Below, in pieces: positions 6,946-9,126 of a stretch of 9,126 bases of DNA (positions within the stretch are counted from its first letter, which is position 1; each line of letters begins with the position of its first letter). Made by a program: the position numbers and the translations under genes. Source of the stretch: Clostridiales bacterium (GTDB lineage Bacteria; Bacillota_A; Clostridia; Lachnospirales; Bianqueaceae); NCBI GenBank assembly GCA_019423265.1, contig JAHZBS010000090.1, positions 1 to 9,126 on the forward strand. Reading direction: 5' to 3'. The notes beneath the pieces are model-generated. The model did no database searches. It saw nothing but the letters and a program-made list of their open reading frames with translations, and was not told the origin of the DNA.

Positions 6946-6980
6946 AAGGAGGTCCGGACAACGGGCGTTCGGACCTCCTT
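6946..6980. repeat. Long perfect hairpin (14-bp stem) beyond the IS30 remnant
   Basis: AAGGAGGTCCGGAC (6946-6959) and GTTCGGACCTCCTT (6967-6980) pair along 14 bp with one G-U and a 7-nt loop. On the plus strand the tail is only TGTCAAC; on the minus strand a six-T run begins about 11 nt after the stem (6935-6930). It is therefore a poor terminator in either direction. One arm contains a full Shine-Dalgarno sequence and the other its complement. Confidence 0.7.
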
Positions 6981-7089
6981 TGTCAACTGGATTGTTTAGG
7001 AACCCACAACCGTATTTAAGGAAGTCACAAATCTCTAAGCTTTTGGAACAATAGAAGCAAGGCAACGTACACCGCCGATGGAGGTTAAT

Positions 7090-7116
7090 CCGAGAAATGT
7101 CTCGGGTTTTGTTTTT
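7090..7116 (+). terminator. Orphan intrinsic terminator
   Basis: CCGAGA (7090-7095), loop AATG, TCTCGG (7100-7105), then GTTTTGTTTTT: a textbook intrinsic terminator reading rightward. No intact gene precedes it on this strand; the nearest upstream item is the dead transposase, 170 bp away. It could end an unannotated small RNA or leader (about 7000-7090), or be left over from a lost gene. Confidence 0.7.
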
Positions 7117-7338
7117 AGCGGTGCTTTGTTTGGATTTCCATTGCCTACCTCCTTTGATTTGGCGACTCTTTATTTTTTTAGCGGCTCTTGCGTCGCTTTT
7201 GCCTCGCTCGTCTCCTTTCGATTTCGCGACTCTCTATTTTTTTAGCGGCTCTTTGTCGGTTTTTCTGTCCCACGCCTCCTTTCGTTTTCGCGACTCTCTA
7301 TTTTTTAGCGGCGATTGATCGGGTTTCCTATGCCCTGG
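7112..7338. repeat. Tandem repeat, about 3.6 copies of a 63-64 bp unit
   Basis: The block TTTAGCGG recurs at 7114, 7177, 7241 and 7304 (steps 63, 64, 63). CCTCCTTT or TCTCCTTT recurs at 7148, 7211 and 7275, each followed by a TTTCGCGACTCTCTATTTTT-like stretch. Full copies span 7148-7210, 7211-7274 and 7275-7338; a partial copy occupies 7112-7147. The first 40 or so bases of each unit are well conserved and the rest diverges. Unequal unit length breaks any reading frame, and the open frame across it (7097-7318) has no ribosome binding site, so I treat it as non-coding. There are no unique spacers, so it is not a CRISPR array. Confidence 0.85.
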
Positions 7339-7373
7339 CACCATAGCAATGTCAGCGGCTACTCGCTATCCAC

Positions 7374-7402
7374 TTGACAAGAAGGGCTATACATGATAAA
7401 AT
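7374..7402 (+). promoter_or_regulatory. Promoter of the tetR-ABC operon
   Basis: Consensus TTGACA (7374-7379), a 17-bp spacer, then TAAAAT (7397-7402) preceded by TGA (extended -10). It lies 42 bp before the ATG of the regulator. Such a strong promoter is expected to need repression. Confidence 0.82.
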
Positions 7403-7413
7403 AACATACGTTA
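7402..7413. promoter_or_regulatory. Candidate TetR operator
   Basis: TAAC-ATAC-GTTA is an inverted repeat starting at the last base of the -10 and covering the probable transcription start. ACATA also recurs just after (7414-7418). The position fits autorepression by the TetR-family gene immediately downstream. The exact half-sites are uncertain. Confidence 0.45.
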
Positions 7414-7444
7414 CATAACAATTGATATCGAAAGGAGTGGACAA

Positions 7445-8023
7445 ATGCCGCCTTCGAAAAAATTTCAAAGGGATCACATTATCAACGCGACCTATGAAAT
7501 TGTAAAAAGCGAAGGGCTTCAAGCCATCAATGCACGGAGAATTGCAAAGGAGCTCAATAGCTCTGTCCAGCCAATCTATCTCAATTTTTCCACTATGGAA
7601 GAATTAAAAAATGCCGTGATTGAAAAAATTAGCCACACGTATGTTGAGTACATGTGGCAGGGCGCGGCCGGGGAAAAGCCATATCAGGGGATGGGGATGG
7701 CCTATATTCAGTTTGCAAGGGATTATCCGAACTTTTTTAAAATCCTTTTTATGACCGAGAGCAATCTGACTCCGGATTGCTTTATACAAAATGACATCAT
7801 GGGAAACGACGTATTACAAAAAGGGCGGACTTTTACGGGATTAAGTTTGGAGGAACAGAAAAGGTTTCACTTGAAGGTCTGGGTCTTCACACACGGAATT
7901 GCCACTCTAGCCGCCACCAGCACCGTCAAATTTACGGATGAAGATATTCTGGAACTTTTAAGCAGTACCGTGAGAGAAATGCTTATAGGCTTTAAAAATA
8001 AGGGGAGACAGGGGGAAAAATAA
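7445..8023 (+). CDS. TetR/AcrR family transcriptional regulator
   Basis: A 192-residue protein of typical TetR length. The N-terminal DNA-binding domain spans about residues 8-55, with the helix-turn-helix around LQAINARRIAKELNSSVQPI (25-44) followed by YLNFSTMEEL, the usual end of the TetR DNA-binding region. The C-terminal ligand and dimer domain includes WVFTHGIATL (146-155), resembling the WHG-type C-terminal domain found in many Bacillota regulators. AAAGGAG (7431-7437) lies 7 nt before the ATG. The stop codon directly abuts the GTG start of the ABC ATPase, so regulator and transporter are translated from one message. By family precedent it represses this operon and is released by a small molecule, perhaps the exported compound. 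The ligand cannot be read from the sequence. Confidence 0.92.
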   Translation: MPPSKKFQRDHIINATYEIVKSEGLQAINARRIAKELNSSVQPIYLNFSTMEELKNAVIEKISHTYVEYMWQGAAGEKPYQGMGMAYIQFARDYPNFFKILFMTESNLTPDCFIQNDIMGNDVLQKGRTFTGLSLEEQKRFHLKVWVFTHGIATLAATSTVKFTDEDILELLSSTVREMLIGFKNKGRQGEK

Positions 8024-8962
8024 GTGGGCAATGTGATTGAGGTTCAGAACCTGACAAAAGAGTATAAAAACATAAAAGCCGTGGATAATCTATCGTTTGC
8101 GGTCCGCGAAGGAGAGATTTTAGGGCTTTTGGGTCCCAACGGCAGTGGCAAATCCACAACCATCAACTGCATTTTATCCCTGCTGAATTTCAGTAAGGGC
8201 AGCATTAAACTATTCGGCCGTGAGATGAAGCCGGACGCATATGACCTCAAATCGAAAGTGGGCGTGGTATTCCAGGATGTGGCTGTGTTTAACGAGCTGA
8301 CAGTATATGAGAATATTGACTATTTCTGCGGTCTCTACATCAAGAACAAGGATATCAGAAAGCAGTATATTCAAGAGGCGCTGACACTGGTAGGGCTGGA
8401 AGAGTTTACAAAGTTTCGCCCCAAGCAGTTATCCGGCGGTCTGCTAAGAAGACTGAATATCGCCTGTGGTATCGCCCATAAACCGAAGCTGATATTTTTG
8501 GATGAACCCACTGTCGCCGTTGACCCGCAAAGTCGAAATAATATTTTAGACGGCATCAAACAATTGAGGGAAAATGGGGCCACCATCGTATATACAACTC
8601 ATTATATGGAGGAAGTCGAGATTCTCTGCGACAGAGTCATCATTCTGGATAAGGGCGCCATATTGGCCAGCGGCACAACCGATGAATTAAAGGAACTCGC
8701 AAAGATCGAAGAAAAGATTACGGTTGAGGTTAGCCATCTGGATGAGAAATACATTGAGGTAATCAAACAATTTGAGACAGTGGATGCGGTGACATACAGC
8801 GACAATGTCCTGCTCATCACCTACCAAAAAGGGAAAAACAATCTAGTCGCGCTCATTGAATTTCTCAAAAAAGAGGGGATCGGGTACAGCAAAATCTATT
8901 CTGAACGGCCGACACTGAACGATGTATTCTTGGAACTTACAGGTAAGGAGCTGCGGGATTAA
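8024..8962 (+). CDS. ABC transporter ATP-binding protein (drug/antibiotic export type)
   Basis: A 312-residue ABC ATPase of the ABC-2 export class. Walker A GPNGSGKST is at 37-45, the Q-loop Gln at 84 (VVFQD), the signature LSGGL at 136-140, Walker B LIFLDEP at 156-162 with catalytic E161, D-loop near 166-168 and the H-loop His at 193 (TTHYMEE). The C-terminal 90 residues form the accessory domain common in daunorubicin- and Na+-efflux-type ATPases, ending in LNDVFLELTGKELRD. The signature has Leu where Gln or Met is usual (LSGGLLRRLNIA), a tolerated position. The start is GTG immediately after the regulator's TAA, with AGGGGGA (8010-8016) about 7 nt upstream. Its partner permease starts directly after its stop. 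It should power export across the cytoplasmic membrane; the substrate is unknown. Confidence 0.94.
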   Translation: MGNVIEVQNLTKEYKNIKAVDNLSFAVREGEILGLLGPNGSGKSTTINCILSLLNFSKGSIKLFGREMKPDAYDLKSKVGVVFQDVAVFNELTVYENIDYFCGLYIKNKDIRKQYIQEALTLVGLEEFTKFRPKQLSGGLLRRLNIACGIAHKPKLIFLDEPTVAVDPQSRNNILDGIKQLRENGATIVYTTHYMEEVEILCDRVIILDKGAILASGTTDELKELAKIEEKITVEVSHLDEKYIEVIKQFETVDAVTYSDNVLLITYQKGKNNLVALIEFLKKEGIGYSKIYSERPTLNDVFLELTGKELRD

Positions 8963-9126
8963 ATGTTTATACACAATTTTAAGTACGCGTTTAAGACGCT
9001 CTTCCGTGATAAAATGCTGATCTTCTGGACCTTTGCGTTTCCCATTATTTTGGGGACCTTTTTTAACCTGGCGTTTTCCAACATCGAAAGCAGTGAAAAA
9101 TTTGACCTTATCAAGATCGCTGTGAT
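8963..9126 (+). CDS. ABC-2 type transporter permease (N-terminal part)
   Basis: Only the first 54 codons lie in the window. The ATG directly follows the TAA of the ATPase gene; AAGGAG (8945-8950) is 12 nt upstream, rather far, with GCGGGA nearer, so translational coupling is likely. The start MFIHNFKYAFKTLFRDK is a short amphipathic, basic N-terminus. It leads into a first membrane helix (about residues 18-38, MLIFWTFAFPIILGTFFNLA), then a polar stretch that would open the large extracytoplasmic loop. This pattern is typical of ABC-2/YhgE-like permeases (PF12698 or PF01061 type). It would form the membrane channel for the ATPase next door. The remainder is outside the window. Confidence 0.88.
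   Translation, partial: MFIHNFKYAFKTLFRDKMLIFWTFAFPIILGTFFNLAFSNIESSEKFDLIKIAV

Larger units (their letters stand above)
6271..7373. other. Gene-free accessory stretch
   Basis: About 1.1 kb between the tRNA operon promoter and the TetR promoter without an intact gene. In order it holds a small hairpin (TTCATT-GTAA-AATGAA, 6309-6324), the IS30 transposase remnant, a long hairpin, an orphan terminator and the tandem repeat. In 6981-7089 and 7339-7373 I see nothing I can name. Confidence 0.7.

Noticed and set aside
6300..7000. Terminal inverted repeats of an intact IS30 element
   Set aside because: I compared the flanks of the transposase remnant by eye and found no matching inverted ends. The hairpin at 6946-6980 pairs only with itself.
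7060..7116. Fluoride-type riboswitch suggested by CCGATGGAGG
   Set aside because: The remaining conserved elements of that class, including the later CUCC-type pairing block, are absent, and no fluoride exporter gene follows.
7117..7156. Minus-strand mini-gene with AAAGGAGG, ATG and eight codons (MEIQTKHR)
   Set aside because: The site lies in a repeat whose other copies lack an ATG at this place, and the peptide is very short. The ribosome-binding-like motif belongs to the repeat itself.
7097..7318. Open frame of 73 codons across the tandem repeat
   Set aside because: It starts inside a terminator hairpin, has no ribosome binding site, and the repeat unit length of 64 in one step changes the frame between copies. 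The hydrophobic, repetitive peptide is a by-product of the T-rich repeat.
7112..7338. CRISPR array
   Set aside because: The repeats are directly adjacent, diverge along their second half, and have no unique spacers of constant length. No cas gene is present.

Overview
The window looks like chromosomal DNA from an anaerobic Bacillota bacterium of the Clostridia, most plausibly an Oscillospirales-type gut organism. The basis is a mid-range GC content, strong AGGAGG-type ribosome binding sites, sigma-A-like promoters, tRNA genes with no encoded CCA, and the set of protein families. The taxonomic placement is inference from style; no marker gene settles it.

Left part (1-5993), ordinary housekeeping and metabolism. 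The tail of an unidentified gene (1-105) is followed by an AI-2E/PerM-type membrane protein (143-1453). Converging on it is a GH20 beta-N-acetylhexosaminidase-like enzyme (minus strand, start best placed at 3585). Upstream of GH20 on the same strand lies a 105-residue thioredoxin with its own terminator and an extended -10 promoter. A perfect inverted repeat, GTGATA-TTA-TATCAC, covers that -10. Divergent from thioredoxin is a CPBP-family (Abi/CAAX-like) membrane protease gene, which converges on trmB, the tRNA m7G46 methyltransferase gene, with only 5 bp between stop codons.

Middle (6014-6270), a small tRNA operon on the minus strand. A TTGACA-N17-TAAATT promoter drives tRNA-Phe(GAA) and tRNA-Lys(UUU), followed by a hairpin-plus-U-run terminator directly upstream of trmB. 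Both tRNAs carry G46, the base TrmB methylates, so enzyme and substrates share one locus.

Right part (6271-7373), about 1.1 kb without an intact gene. It contains a decayed IS30-family transposase with several frameshifts, a nonsense codon and an internal deletion that removed two of the three DDE catalytic acidic residues. After it come a long hairpin whose arms contain perfect Shine-Dalgarno and anti-Shine-Dalgarno sequences, an orphan intrinsic terminator, and about 3.6 copies of a 63-64 bp tandem repeat.

Right end (7374-9126), a compact operon: a consensus promoter with a candidate operator, a TetR/AcrR-family regulator, an ABC ATPase starting directly after the regulator's stop codon, and an ABC-2 type permease cut by the window edge. 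This looks like a self-regulated export system. I did not find a clearly new multi-gene system. The least explained material is the non-coding stretch 6940-7340 and the palindrome over the thioredoxin promoter.
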